A stretch of 6,305 nt of DNA from an uncultured Clostridia bacterium (GTDB taxonomy: Bacteria > Bacillota > Clostridia > Peptostreptococcales > Anaerovoracaceae): assembly GCA_934278965.1 (NCBI GenBank), contig CAKQWL010000102.1:1-6305 (forward strand), in the 5' to 3' direction. Made by a program: the position numbers and the translations under genes. The notes below the pieces were generated by a model, which worked only from the letters and a program-made list of their open reading frames with translations, ran no database searches and was not told where the DNA came from. Each line of letters begins with the position of its first letter. The stretch's first letter is position 1. Shown here piece after piece: positions 1 to 6,305 of this stretch.

Positions 1-12
1 GAGGAAAAGTAA

Positions 13-759
13 ATGAGAAAACCGTTTATCGCCGGAAATTGGAAGATGTTTAAGACAATCGCCGAAGCAAAGGCGTTTGCGGAAGCGTTTCGGAAGCTTT
101 ACACACCGGATGATGTTCAGGTGGCGATTTTCGCGCCGTATTTAACGCTTCCGGCATTAAAAGAGGCCTTTGACGGGACCGGAATTGAGGTCGGTGCGCA
201 GAATATGCACTTTGCCGACGAGGGAGCATACACCGGAGAAGTTTCGGCGCGCATGCTCAAAGAAATCGGCGTGACGTCCTGTATTATCGGGCATTCCGAG
301 AGAAGGCAGTATTTTGGAGAAACGGACGAAACCGTGAATAAGAAGCTGCACAAGGCGTTTGAGGAAGGCTTCCGGCCCATCTTGTGCGTTGGAGAAGATC
401 TTGCGCAGCGGGATGCCGGGAGGGCGTTTGAAGTTGTGCATACGCAGCTCGCACGCGGACTTGAGGGGCTTTCGGCGGAACAAGCAGCACGCCTGGTGAT
501 TGCGTATGAACCGGTTTGGGCAATCGGCACGGGCAGGACAGCAAGTGCGGAGCAGGCGGATGAAATGTGCGGCCGGATTCGGGATGTTCTGGAAGAACTT
601 TACGATGATGTCGTATCCTGTGATGTGGTGATTCAATACGGCGGCAGTGTAAAACCGGCAAATGCCGGCGAAATTCTGAATATGCCGGAAATCGACGGCG
701 CTCTGGTCGGAGGCGCGAGCCTTTCGCCGGAGGATTTCATTCAGATTGTGCAGTTCTAA
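13..759 (+). CDS. tpiA: triose-phosphate isomerase
   Basis: Cytosolic glycolytic/gluconeogenic enzyme that interconverts dihydroxyacetone phosphate and glyceraldehyde 3-phosphate; it folds as a TIM barrel and normally works as a dimer. The 248 residues match the usual family length of about 250. Visible active-site elements are N9 and K11 in the opening AGNWKM motif, the electrophile H94 in IIGHSERR, the catalytic base E166 in AYEPVWAIGTG (which begins the flexible phosphate-gripping loop 6), S212 in YGGSVKP, and the phosphate-binding G233-G234 in LVGGAS. The start is supported by GAGG at 1-4, 8 nt upstream. The site lies at the window edge, so an upstream glycolytic gene such as pgk is likely but not seen. 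The next gene is eno, 110 bases downstream on the same strand with no intrinsic terminator between them, so cotranscription is likely. Nothing appears broken or missing. Identification is secure. Confidence 0.98.
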   Translation: MRKPFIAGNWKMFKTIAEAKAFAEAFRKLYTPDDVQVAIFAPYLTLPALKEAFDGTGIEVGAQNMHFADEGAYTGEVSARMLKEIGVTSCIIGHSERRQYFGETDETVNKKLHKAFEEGFRPILCVGEDLAQRDAGRAFEVVHTQLARGLEGLSAEQAARLVIAYEPVWAIGTGRTASAEQADEMCGRIRDVLEELYDDVVSCDVVIQYGGSVKPANAGEILNMPEIDGALVGGASLSPEDFIQIVQF

Positions 760-789
760 AGACCGCTTCGGCAGCTTCCGTGATTCGGA

Positions 790-2159
<1,370 letters not shown>

Positions 2160-2185
2160 ATTCCGTCAAAAATGCGTAAAATGCC

Positions 2186-2214
2186 TTGATTTTCATAAAG
2201 TCCTGTGATAAACT
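2186..2214 (+). promoter_or_regulatory. probable sigma-A promoter of secG
   Basis: TTGATT (2186-2191) and TAAACT (2209-2214) are separated by 17 bases. Each matches four of six consensus positions of the vegetative -35 and -10 boxes. Transcription would begin near 2221, giving a leader of about 25 nt that carries the AGGAGG site of secG. The call rests on spacing and partial consensus only; readthrough from eno could also express secG. Confidence 0.4.
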
Positions 2215-2230
2215 TTAGTGGTTAATCACA
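2204..2230 (+). repeat. inverted repeat over the secG -10 region
   Basis: TGTGATAAAC (2204-2213) and GTTAATCACA (2221-2230) are inverted repeats that match at nine of ten positions around a 7-base centre. The left arm covers the candidate -10 box and the right arm ends just before the secG ribosome binding site. It could be a protein-binding dyad at the promoter or, in readthrough RNA from eno, a hairpin. No T run follows, so it is not an intrinsic terminator. Confidence 0.45.
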
Positions 2231-2245
2231 TCAGGAGGTAACAGG

Positions 2246-2476
2246 ATGAAAACGATACTTATGGTGCTTCTTGCCATTGCGAGTTTGGTGCTGACACTGA
2301 GCATTTTGATGCAGTCCAGCTCCAGTGACGGACTTTCGGGTTCCATCGCAGGTGGCGCGGAGCAGCTTTTCGGAAAGAAAAAGAGTAAGGGTTACGAAGT
2401 GATTCTGGAGAAGATTACAGCCGTTTGTGCAGTGCTGTTTATTGTTCTCTCAGTAGTGCTTGCCGTAATCGAATAA
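2246..2476 (+). CDS. secG: SecG, protein-export membrane subunit
   Basis: Small inner subunit of the SecYEG translocon in the cytoplasmic membrane; it stimulates SecA-driven protein export and is generally not essential. The 76 residues match the family length of about 70-80 in Firmicutes. Two hydrophobic segments are visible, at about 2-22 and 57-74. They are joined by a polar loop with the family pattern: L-M-Q at 21-23, serine-rich, then GLSGSIAGGAEQLFGKKKSKG (29-49) and a charged stretch before segment two. AGGAGG at 2233-2238 lies 7 nt before the ATG, which fixes the start. In many Firmicutes secG is followed by rnr and smpB; here the next gene is the pyrophosphatase hppA, so that cluster is broken or elsewhere. 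Placement after eno is common in Gram-positives. Confidence 0.95.
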   Translation: MKTILMVLLAIASLVLTLSILMQSSSSDGLSGSIAGGAEQLFGKKKSKGYEVILEKITAVCAVLFIVLSVVLAVIE

Positions 2477-2478
2477 CA

Positions 2479-2506
2479 TTGTTTCCTATTTAATTATCAT
2501 TATATT
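2479..2506 (+). promoter_or_regulatory. possible promoter of hppA
   Basis: TTGTTT (2479-2484) and TATATT (2501-2506) are separated by 16 bases in an A+T-rich stretch that begins immediately after the secG stop codon. The -10 box matches five of six consensus positions and the -35 box three of six. A start near 2513 would give an hppA leader of about 80 nt that includes the hairpin at 2527-2553. Confidence 0.4.
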
Positions 2507-2526
2507 TTGCTTTTAAAGCAGCTTTG

Positions 2527-2553
2527 TAAGAGGTATCGGTGCGATGCCTCTTA
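2527..2553 (+). promoter_or_regulatory. 11-bp hairpin in the secG-hppA leader
   Basis: TAAGAGGTATC (2527-2537) pairs with GATGCCTCTTA (2543-2553) around the 5-base loop GGTGC; ten pairs are Watson-Crick and one is G-U. The hairpin ends 22 bases before the hppA Shine-Dalgarno site. It is followed by a mixed TATAGTGTTT stretch, not a clean T run, so it would be at best a weak terminator for secG. The CCTCT in its right arm (2548-2552) could alternatively pair with AGAGG (2574-2578) next to the hppA ribosome binding site. It may therefore be a transcript boundary, a stability element or a translational switch; the sequence alone cannot decide. Confidence 0.55.
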
Positions 2554-2575
2554 TAGTGTTTCTCTTAAAAGTGAG

Positions 2576-2582
2576 AGGGAGG
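2576..2582 (+). promoter_or_regulatory. hppA ribosome binding site that fixes the start
   Basis: AGGGAGG lies 9 nt before the ATG at 2592. An in-frame ATG at 2544 would add 16 residues, but it has no Shine-Dalgarno site and lies inside the right arm of the leader hairpin. The 2592 start also gives an N-terminus (MNYAIIASV) that leads straight into the first membrane helix, as expected for the family. Confidence 0.8.
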
Positions 2583-2591
2583 TATTATCAA

Positions 2592-4616
2592 ATGAATTAT
2601 GCTATTATTGCCTCCGTTTGCGCGCTGATCGCTTTGATTGTTGCGTTTGCACTGACGAAGTGGATCGGCAGCGTGGAGGAAGGCACAGACAGAATGCAGG
2701 AGATTGCCGGATACATTCGTGAAGGCGCGATGGCATTCCTGAAGAGAGAGTATAAGACGATGGTTATTGTCATCGTGGTACTCTTCCTGCTGATCGGATT
2801 CGGTCTTCAGAACTGGGTGACGGCAGGACTTTATGTACTGGGAGCAGCGCTTTCGGTACTGGCCGGATATTTCGGCATGAATGTTGCGACAAAGGGAAAT
2901 GTAAGAACTGCAAACGCAGCGAGAGAATCCGGAATGAGCAAGGCGCTGAAAGTGGCGTTCCGTTCCGGCGCGGTGATGGGCCTTTGCGTAACCGGTCTCG
3001 GTCTTCTCGGCCTTGGCGTTGTCTTTGTAGTCATGGGTGTTGATTGTGCGGACGTAATCACAGGTTTCGGTCTCGGCGCATCGTCCATGGCGCTGTTCGG
3101 TCGTGTGGGCGGCGGTATCTACACCAAGGCTGCCGATGTCGGCGCGGACCTTGTCGGGAAGGTTGAGGCAGGTATCCCGGAGGATGACCCGCGTAATCCG
3201 GCGGTTATCGCGGATAATGTCGGCGATAATGTCGGCGACGTGGCAGGAATGGGTTCCGACTTGTTCGAGTCTTATGTCGGTTCGATTATTTCGGCGATTA
3301 CACTGGCAGTGATTATCCCGACGGTGACTCCGGCAATCGGTGCGGAATTTGCACTGGATCCGCTGATGGGTTCCCTCTTCCCGCTTCTTCTTTCGGCGGT
3401 CGGAATTATCGCATCTATCATCGGAATCATGTTCGTAAGAGGAAACGCGAATGTGAACCCGGCTTCCCAGCTGAATATGGGAACTTATATCAGCGGTGTG
3501 ATTGTTATCATCGCGTCCTTCGTTCTTTCGAAGGCTTTGATCGGTACTTACAACTGCGCGATTTCGATCATTGCAGGTCTGGTTGTCGGTATTTTGATCG
3601 GAAAGATTACAGAAGTTTATACTTCGGCAGATTATAAATCCGTAAAGAAGATTGCGGAGCAGTCTCAGACCGGTGCGGCAACAACGATCATTTCCGGTCT
3701 TGGTGTCGGCATGATGTCCACTCTGTGGCCGATCCTTCTGATCGCGGTCGGTATCCTGGTTGCGAATGCCTTTGCGGGACTTTACGGAATCGCTCTTGCG
3801 GCGGTCGGTATGCTTTCAACAGCAGCAATGACGGTTGCGGTTGACGCTTACGGTCCGGTATCGGATAACGCCGGTGGTATTGCTGAGATGGCGGAGCTTC
3901 CGGAATCCGTAAGAGATATTACAGATACCCTCGATTCTGTCGGCAATACGACAGCGGCGATCGGTAAGGGATTTGCGATCGGTTCTGCGGCGCTGACAGC
4001 GCTCGCGCTCTTTGCTTCTTATTCACAGGTTGCACAGCTCGAGACGATCAGCTTGCTTTCGCCGATGGTTATCGTGGGACTTTTCATCGGAGCAATGCTT
4101 CCGTTCCTGTTCTCCGCCATGACAATGAATTCGGTTGGTAAAGCTGCTAATCAGATGATCGAAGAAGTTCGGAGACAGTTCCGTGAAAACAAGGGTATTA
4201 TGGAAGGTACTGTAAAGCCGGATTACGCAAGATGCGTTGATATTTCAACAGGCGCGGCACTGAAGGAAATGGTCATCCCGGGTCTGATGGCAATCATCGC
4301 ACCGCTTGTAGTCGGTATCGTTTTAGGTACGGAAGCTCTCGGCGGCATGCTGGCCGGTGCGCTTTCAGCCGGTGTGCTCCTTGCGATCATGATGGCGAAT
4401 GCCGGCGGCGCATGGGACAACGCGAAGAAGTTTATCGAAGCAGGAAATTACGGCGGCAAGGGATCGGAACCGCATCGCGCGGCAGTAGTCGGCGATACCG
4501 TCGGCGATCCGTTTAAGGATACATCCGGACCGTCTATCAATATTCTGATTAAGCTGATGACCATTGTTGCGGTTGTATTTGCACCGCTCTTTGTACAGAT
4601 CGGCGGACTTCTGTAA
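2592..4616 (+). CDS. hppA: K+-dependent membrane pyrophosphatase, probably Na+-pumping
   Basis: Integral membrane enzyme that couples hydrolysis of pyrophosphate to cation export across the cytoplasmic membrane and so recovers energy from biosynthetic PPi. From the chosen start it has 674 residues, normal for the family, with about 16 hydrophobic helices expected. The catalytic signature [11 protein letters not shown] is at 182-192, followed by EDDPRNP (197-203) and the Mg-PPi binding run DNVGDNVGD (208-216). The C-terminal motifs DNAKKFIE (609-616) and [15 protein letters not shown] (634-648) are intact. [10 protein letters not shown] (451-460) has Ala at 455 and Gly at 458, the residues of the K+-dependent class; the K+-independent class has Lys and Thr there. 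The gate glutamate is E226 in DLFESYVGS, the position typical of Na+-transporting and Na+/H+-transporting members. Plant-type H+ pumps carry it four residues later. Ion choice is inferred from these residues. The gene probably has its own promoter and ends in a strong terminator, so it is likely monocistronic or nearly so. Confidence 0.96.
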   Translation: MNYAIIASVCALIALIVAFALTKWIGSVEEGTDRMQEIAGYIREGAMAFLKREYKTMVIVIVVLFLLIGFGLQNWVTAGLYVLGAALSVLAGYFGMNVATKGNVRTANAARESGMSKALKVAFRSGAVMGLCVTGLGLLGLGVVFVVMGVDCADVITGFGLGASSMALFGRVGGGIYTKAADVGADLVGKVEAGIPEDDPRNPAVIADNVGDNVGDVAGMGSDLFESYVGSIISAITLAVIIPTVTPAIGAEFALDPLMGSLFPLLLSAVGIIASIIGIMFVRGNANVNPASQLNMGTYISGVIVIIASFVLSKALIGTYNCAISIIAGLVVGILIGKITEVYTSADYKSVKKIAEQSQTGAATTIISGLGVGMMSTLWPILLIAVGILVANAFAGLYGIALAAVGMLSTAAMTVAVDAYGPVSDNAGGIAEMAELPESVRDITDTLDSVGNTTAAIGKGFAIGSAALTALALFASYSQVAQLETISLLSPMVIVGLFIGAMLPFLFSAMTMNSVGKAANQMIEEVRRQFRENKGIMEGTVKPDYARCVDISTGAALKEMVIPGLMAIIAPLVVGIVLGTEALGGMLAGALSAGVLLAIMMANAGGAWDNAKKFIEAGNYGGKGSEPHRAAVVGDTVGDPFKDTSGPSINILIKLMTIVAVVFAPLFVQIGGLL

Positions 4617-4654
4617 GAAAAGCATAAAAAAGCGGAAGCGGAGTGCTTCTGATG

Positions 4655-4693
4655 AAGGGCGCAGTCTGCGGATACTCGCAGCCTGCGCTTTTT
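4655..4693 (+). terminator. intrinsic terminator of hppA
   Basis: GCGCAG (4659-4664) pairs with CTGCGC (4683-4688). After a single T/C mismatch, CTGCG (4666-4670) pairs with CGCAG (4677-4681) around the loop GATACT. Two G-U and two A-U pairs extend the base, and five T follow (4689-4693). A smaller hairpin, GAAGC/GCTTC with loop GGAGT (4635-4649), precedes it. This is a convincing rho-independent terminator 39 bases after the hppA stop codon. Confidence 0.88.
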
Positions 4694-4702
4694 CACAGGT
4701 AT

Positions 4703-4708
4703 GGAGGA
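4703..4708 (+). promoter_or_regulatory. ribosome binding site that sets the regulator start
   Basis: GGAGGA ends 3 nt before the ATG at 4712 (4 nt from the GGAGG core), a close but usable spacing. An in-frame GTG at 4643 would add 23 residues. It lies inside the terminator hairpin region and encodes a stretch unlike a TetR N-terminus. Starting at 4712 places the helix-turn-helix at residues 25-44, as is usual for this family. Confidence 0.7.
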
Positions 4709-4711
4709 ACA

Positions 4712-5374
4712 ATGGGACTGGATATTAAAAAAATGATTGTCGACAATTTTTTAGAGCTTTGTGAGCGTAAAGATTTGTCAAAGATTACGGTAAAGGATAT
4801 TCAGGAAAAAACGGGACTCAGCCGCCAAACTTTTTATAATCATTTCAAGGATAAAGACGATTTGATTCAATATTCCTATGATACGGTAATTATGCCGCAG
4901 TGGGAAGGGGACAGCAAGCGGATGCGGGCGGAAGCGGCGGCGGCGGATATCCAGCTGGATGTATATATCTGGGGAAAATGGATTTATCAATGGCTCCTTG
5001 CAATCCGGAAACACCGGCGTTTTATGAAAGCGGCCTGCTCCTTGGTCGGCCCGAATTCCTTGTGGATTCACATGGTAGAAGAGATGCGAAGAGAGGAGCT
5101 GGAGTGGCATCGGCGCGTTTGTAAGAAACCGCTGACCCGGGAAATGGAAGAAGCTTCGAATTATCATACGGCGGCAGAGGTTTATACCGTTCTGGAATGG
5201 GTGCTGAATGATATGTCCATATCGATTGAAGCGGTGGCCGATAAGGTGATTCGGAACCGTGTCCTGAGTATCGATGAAGTTTTGAAGTGGGATGGAGAGG
5301 AAGGTCCGTACGCGAAAATCAGAAAGGTCATCGAAACAAGGGGGCTTGACTTATTTGATCAAATTTGTCGATAA
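4712..5374 (+). CDS. TetR/AcrR-family transcriptional regulator
   Basis: Predicted cytosolic dimeric DNA-binding protein of 220 residues, near the usual 190-220. The N-terminal domain begins with the helix [17 protein letters not shown] (4-20). The helix-turn-helix follows at about 25-44 ([21 protein letters not shown]), with the family-typical recognition helix SRQTFYNHF and the closing FKDKDDLI. The rest (about 55-220) is an all-helical ligand/dimer domain without recognisable specificity. It has eight tryptophans (64, 87, 90, 94, 118, 132, 163, 193), which suggests a bulky hydrophobic or aromatic ligand; that is inference. Its stop codon is 40 bases before a terminator. The transporter gene that follows on the same strand has two operator-like dyads over its promoter, so it is the most likely target. 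TetR proteins are mostly repressors, though some relatives (for example DhaS) activate. No promoter is evident between the hppA terminator and this gene, so expression may depend on readthrough or on a promoter inside hppA. Confidence 0.9.
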   Translation: MGLDIKKMIVDNFLELCERKDLSKITVKDIQEKTGLSRQTFYNHFKDKDDLIQYSYDTVIMPQWEGDSKRMRAEAAAADIQLDVYIWGKWIYQWLLAIRKHRRFMKAACSLVGPNSLWIHMVEEMRREELEWHRRVCKKPLTREMEEASNYHTAAEVYTVLEWVLNDMSISIEAVADKVIRNRVLSIDEVLKWDGEEGPYAKIRKVIETRGLDLFDQICR

Positions 5375-5414
5375 AAATTAAAAATAACGATTTCGAGAAA
5401 ATAGGACGAAAGAG

Positions 5415-5443
5415 AAAAAGGAAGCGAGGGCGCTTCCTTTTTT
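5415..5443 (+). terminator. intrinsic terminator after the TetR gene
   Basis: AAAAAGGAAGCG (5415-5426) and CGCTTCCTTTTT (5431-5442) form a perfect 12-bp stem around the 4-base loop AGGG, with a run of six T at 5438-5443. The A tract on the other side would also let it act on the opposite strand, but I see no gene there. It separates the regulator transcript from the transporter transcript. Confidence 0.93.
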
Positions 5444-5471
5444 GGTTTGCGGATCAGCACGAAAAGTTTGA

Positions 5472-5495
5472 TTGACATATATAAAAAAGTGTCCA
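5472..5495 (+). promoter_or_regulatory. operator-like dyad 1, on the -35 box
   Basis: TTGACA (5472-5477) and TGTCCA (5490-5495) are inverted repeats matching at five of six positions, separated by 12 bases. Dyad 2, centred 28 bases downstream, has the same architecture. Binding here would cover the -35 box and spacer of the transporter promoter. A caveat is that the left arm is also the -35 consensus itself, so part of the symmetry may be coincidence. Confidence 0.4.
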
Positions 5496-5501
5496 TATAT
5501 T
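5472..5501 (+). promoter_or_regulatory. sigma-A promoter of the transporter gene
   Basis: TTGACA (5472-5477) is a perfect -35 box and TATATT (5496-5501) matches the -10 box at five of six positions. They are 18 bases apart, in A+T-rich DNA. The start would be near 5508, leaving a long leader before the ATG at 5744. Both boxes lie within inverted repeats, so the promoter is probably controlled by the neighbouring TetR-type regulator. Confidence 0.7.
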
Positions 5502-5524
5502 TACAAATATTAGAATATGTAAAT
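5499..5524 (+). promoter_or_regulatory. operator-like dyad 2, over the -10 box and start site
   Basis: ATTTACA (5499-5505) and TGTAAAT (5518-5524) are perfect 7-base inverted repeats separated by 12 bases; a few central positions are also symmetric. The dyad overlaps the end of the -10 box and the expected transcription start at about 5508, a classic place for a TetR-type repressor. The core TTTACA-N12-TGTAAA parallels TTGACA-N12-TGTCCA of dyad 1. Assignment to the adjacent regulator is inference from position. Confidence 0.55.
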
Positions 5525-5637
5525 TGAAAGATGGCTTCCGAATGTGTAGTATGATAGCAAAAGCAGAATATTTCGATTTTTTCCAAAATTCGGGCTTTGA
5601 CAAATCCTGAGCGAACCCCCAAAAGGACTAAAAAGCA

Positions 5638-5751
5638 ATGGAAATCCTTGGAAGAACAGATTCTGCGGCGCGAAACCGGAGCGCGCGGCCGGTCAGCGCG
5701 GAGTCGTTACTGCATTTATTTTTATTTATAGGAGGCATAGGTTATGATTAA
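5638..5751 (+). other. possible 37-codon upstream ORF overlapping the transporter start
   Basis: An ATG at 5638 is preceded by AAAGGA (5622-5627, 10 nt spacing). It opens a 37-codon frame that runs through the whole G+C-rich leader without a stop and ends in TAA at 5749-5751, overlapping the transporter start codon by 8 bases. The encoded peptide begins MEILGRTDSAARNRS and has a hydrophobic second half (LLHLFLFIGGIG), which largely reflects the T-rich DNA. It could be a leader peptide translationally coupled to the transporter, or a chance frame. The peptide resembles nothing I know. Confidence 0.2.
5663..5696 (+). promoter_or_regulatory. G+C-rich stem-loop in the transporter leader
   Basis: CTG-CGGC-GCG (5663-5672) can pair with CGC (5684-5686), GCCG (5688-5691) and CAG (5694-5696), giving a stem of about ten pairs with two bulges and an apical loop. 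Two shorter alternatives compete: GCGCG/CGCGC (5668-5672 with 5682-5686) and ACCGG/CCGGT (5675-5679 with 5689-5693). The block stands out sharply from the A+T-rich DNA around it. A T-rich tract follows only about 18 bases later, so it is not a standard terminator. Confidence 0.4.
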
Positions 5752-6305
5752 AGGTGACACAAAGTTCCTCCGCTTCATGAGACTATTCTCGCTCGGTTTC
5801 ATGGGAGGTACGATCTATCTTCTGATGTATGTGCGGTACTGTTTCTATGACCAGATGCTGCAGGCTCTTCAGTGTACGAACGCCCAGCTTGGGTTCCTGA
5901 ATACAGTCTGCTCGCTTGCCGGAGTTCCGTTCATTCTCATCGGACCGTATCTGGCAGACAAGTATGACGCCAAGAGGATTATCGTTCTTTCGGTTGGCGG
6001 AATGACACTGGTTACTTTCATCTACGCGATTTTCGCGAGCAGTTATACGGCCGCGATTATCTGTTGGATTGCTCAGGGACTTGTAATGATATCTTACTGG
6101 TCCTGCTTGATTAAGTACATCAACAATCTGGGCAGTGAAGACCAGGCGGGAAATTCATTCGGAATGTACTATCTGATCAACGGACTTTCCGGCGCATTCG
6201 GAAATGCGTTCCCGTTATGGGTCGTAACAAAGTTCAATCGGGGATATCAGGGTGTTATTTTCTCCTACGGCGGAATTACGCTGGTCGCAACGCTTTTGGT
6301 TGTAC
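5744..6305 (+). CDS. major facilitator superfamily transporter (N-terminal part)
   Basis: Secondary transporter of the cytoplasmic membrane; the frame is open to the window edge, giving 187 residues of a protein expected to have 12 helices and about 400-430 residues. Hydrophobic helices are visible at about 12-32, 48-68, 79-98, 103-123, 139-160 and 169-187. The loop between helices 2 and 3 carries a variant of MFS motif A (GPYLADKYDAKR, 67-78) with the conserved Asp72. The stretch WSCLIKYINNLGSEDQAGNSFGMYYLINGLSG (119-150) resembles the helix 4-5 region of sugar-phosphate and YihN-like permeases, which I recall with moderate confidence; the substrate is not determinable. AGGAGG at 5730-5735 is 8 nt before the ATG, so the start is firm. 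The TetR-type gene upstream and the dyads over the promoter suggest substrate-induced expression. A drug efflux pump is possible, but the similarity points more to solute uptake. Confidence 0.88.
   Translation, partial: MIKGDTKFLRFMRLFSLGFMGGTIYLLMYVRYCFYDQMLQALQCTNAQLGFLNTVCSLAGVPFILIGPYLADKYDAKRIIVLSVGGMTLVTFIYAIFASSYTAAIICWIAQGLVMISYWSCLIKYINNLGSEDQAGNSFGMYYLINGLSGAFGNAFPLWVVTKFNRGYQGVIFSYGGITLVATLLVV

Larger units (their letters stand above)
5444..5743 (+). other. 300-base control region and leader of the transporter gene
   Basis: This stretch between the terminator and the transporter start has no convincing protein gene. The first 80 bases are A+T-rich and hold a near-consensus promoter with two overlapping dyads. 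The bases from about 5508 to 5743 would form a leader of roughly 235 nt. It contains a weak bulged hairpin (5619-5651, CCAA-AA-GGA against TCCTTGG), a G+C-rich stem-loop (5663-5696), a T-rich tract (5715-5729) and the AGGAGG site at 5730-5735, 8 nt before the transporter ATG. A second promoter is possible but weak: TTGAAA at 5524-5529 with TATGAT at 5550-5555, spaced 20 bases. I do not recognise a known riboswitch or T-box. Confidence 0.6.

Noticed and set aside
157..636. Open frames on the minus strand opposite tpiA
   Set aside because: They are antisense shadows of a strongly conserved gene, with Arg/Cys/Pro-rich low-complexity translations and no ribosome binding site or promoter.
2204..2230. 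CRP-like site (TGTGA...TCACA) before secG
   Set aside because: The half-sites are 17 bases apart instead of 6, and a cAMP-CRP system is not expected in this kind of organism.
2544..2591. Longer hppA start at 2544 adding 16 residues
   Set aside because: The ATG is buried in the leader hairpin and has no Shine-Dalgarno site, while the ATG at 2592 has AGGGAGG at good spacing.
4643..4711. Longer TetR-type regulator start (GTG at 4643) adding 23 residues
   Set aside because: It falls within the hppA terminator hairpins and has no ribosome binding site; the extra residues do not resemble the family N-terminus.
4365..4712. Minus-strand frames over the hppA end and terminator
   Set aside because: They run through the terminator hairpin and the conserved hppA C-terminus in antisense; no initiation signals or family resemblance.
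5597..5602. Second TTGACA as a promoter -35 box in the transporter leader
   Set aside because: No acceptable -10 box lies 16-19 bases downstream; the nearest A+T-rich hexamer is 26 bases away.
5560..5730. Known riboswitch (TPP, SAM, purine, preQ1, guanidine, c-di-GMP, fluoride) in the transporter leader
   Set aside because: None of the conserved core sequences that I can recall for these classes is present.

Overview
The window looks like a core chromosomal segment of an anaerobic member of the Bacillota, most likely class Clostridia. Base composition is moderate. Shine-Dalgarno sites are strong (AGGAGG and close variants), terminators are short G+C-rich hairpins followed by T runs, and the glycolytic genes lie next to secG as in many low-G+C Gram-positives. 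A K+-dependent, probably Na+-type membrane pyrophosphatase also fits a fermentative clostridium. I cannot assign a genus.

Layout, all on the + strand. Positions 13-759 encode triose-phosphate isomerase (tpiA) and 870-2159 encode enolase (eno). Both are full length with every catalytic residue I checked in place. Positions 2246-2476 encode SecG, preceded by its own probable promoter and an inverted repeat. Positions 2592-4616 encode a 674-residue membrane-bound pyrophosphatase (hppA), preceded by a promoter-like sequence and an 11-bp leader hairpin, and followed by a strong intrinsic terminator at 4655-4693. Positions 4712-5374 encode a TetR-type regulator whose gene ends in a second strong terminator at 5415-5443. 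A 369-base non-coding stretch follows. It holds a near-consensus promoter overlaid by two operator-like dyads of the same architecture, then a leader of roughly 235 nt with a G+C-rich stem-loop and a possible 37-codon upstream ORF. The window ends inside a major facilitator transporter (5744 to beyond 6305).

How the parts work together. tpiA and eno are lower-glycolysis steps, probably one transcription unit that started upstream with other glycolytic genes. SecG is a small Sec translocon subunit. HppA conserves energy by coupling hydrolysis of pyrophosphate to Na+ and/or H+ export. The TetR regulator and the transporter form a second module: the regulator probably binds the paired dyads over the transporter promoter and responds to a small ligand that the transporter moves. 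That ligand is unknown.

Most of the window is housekeeping. The least explained part is the 5375-5743 control region. I see no CRISPR array, tRNA, rRNA, insertion sequence or recognisable riboswitch class.
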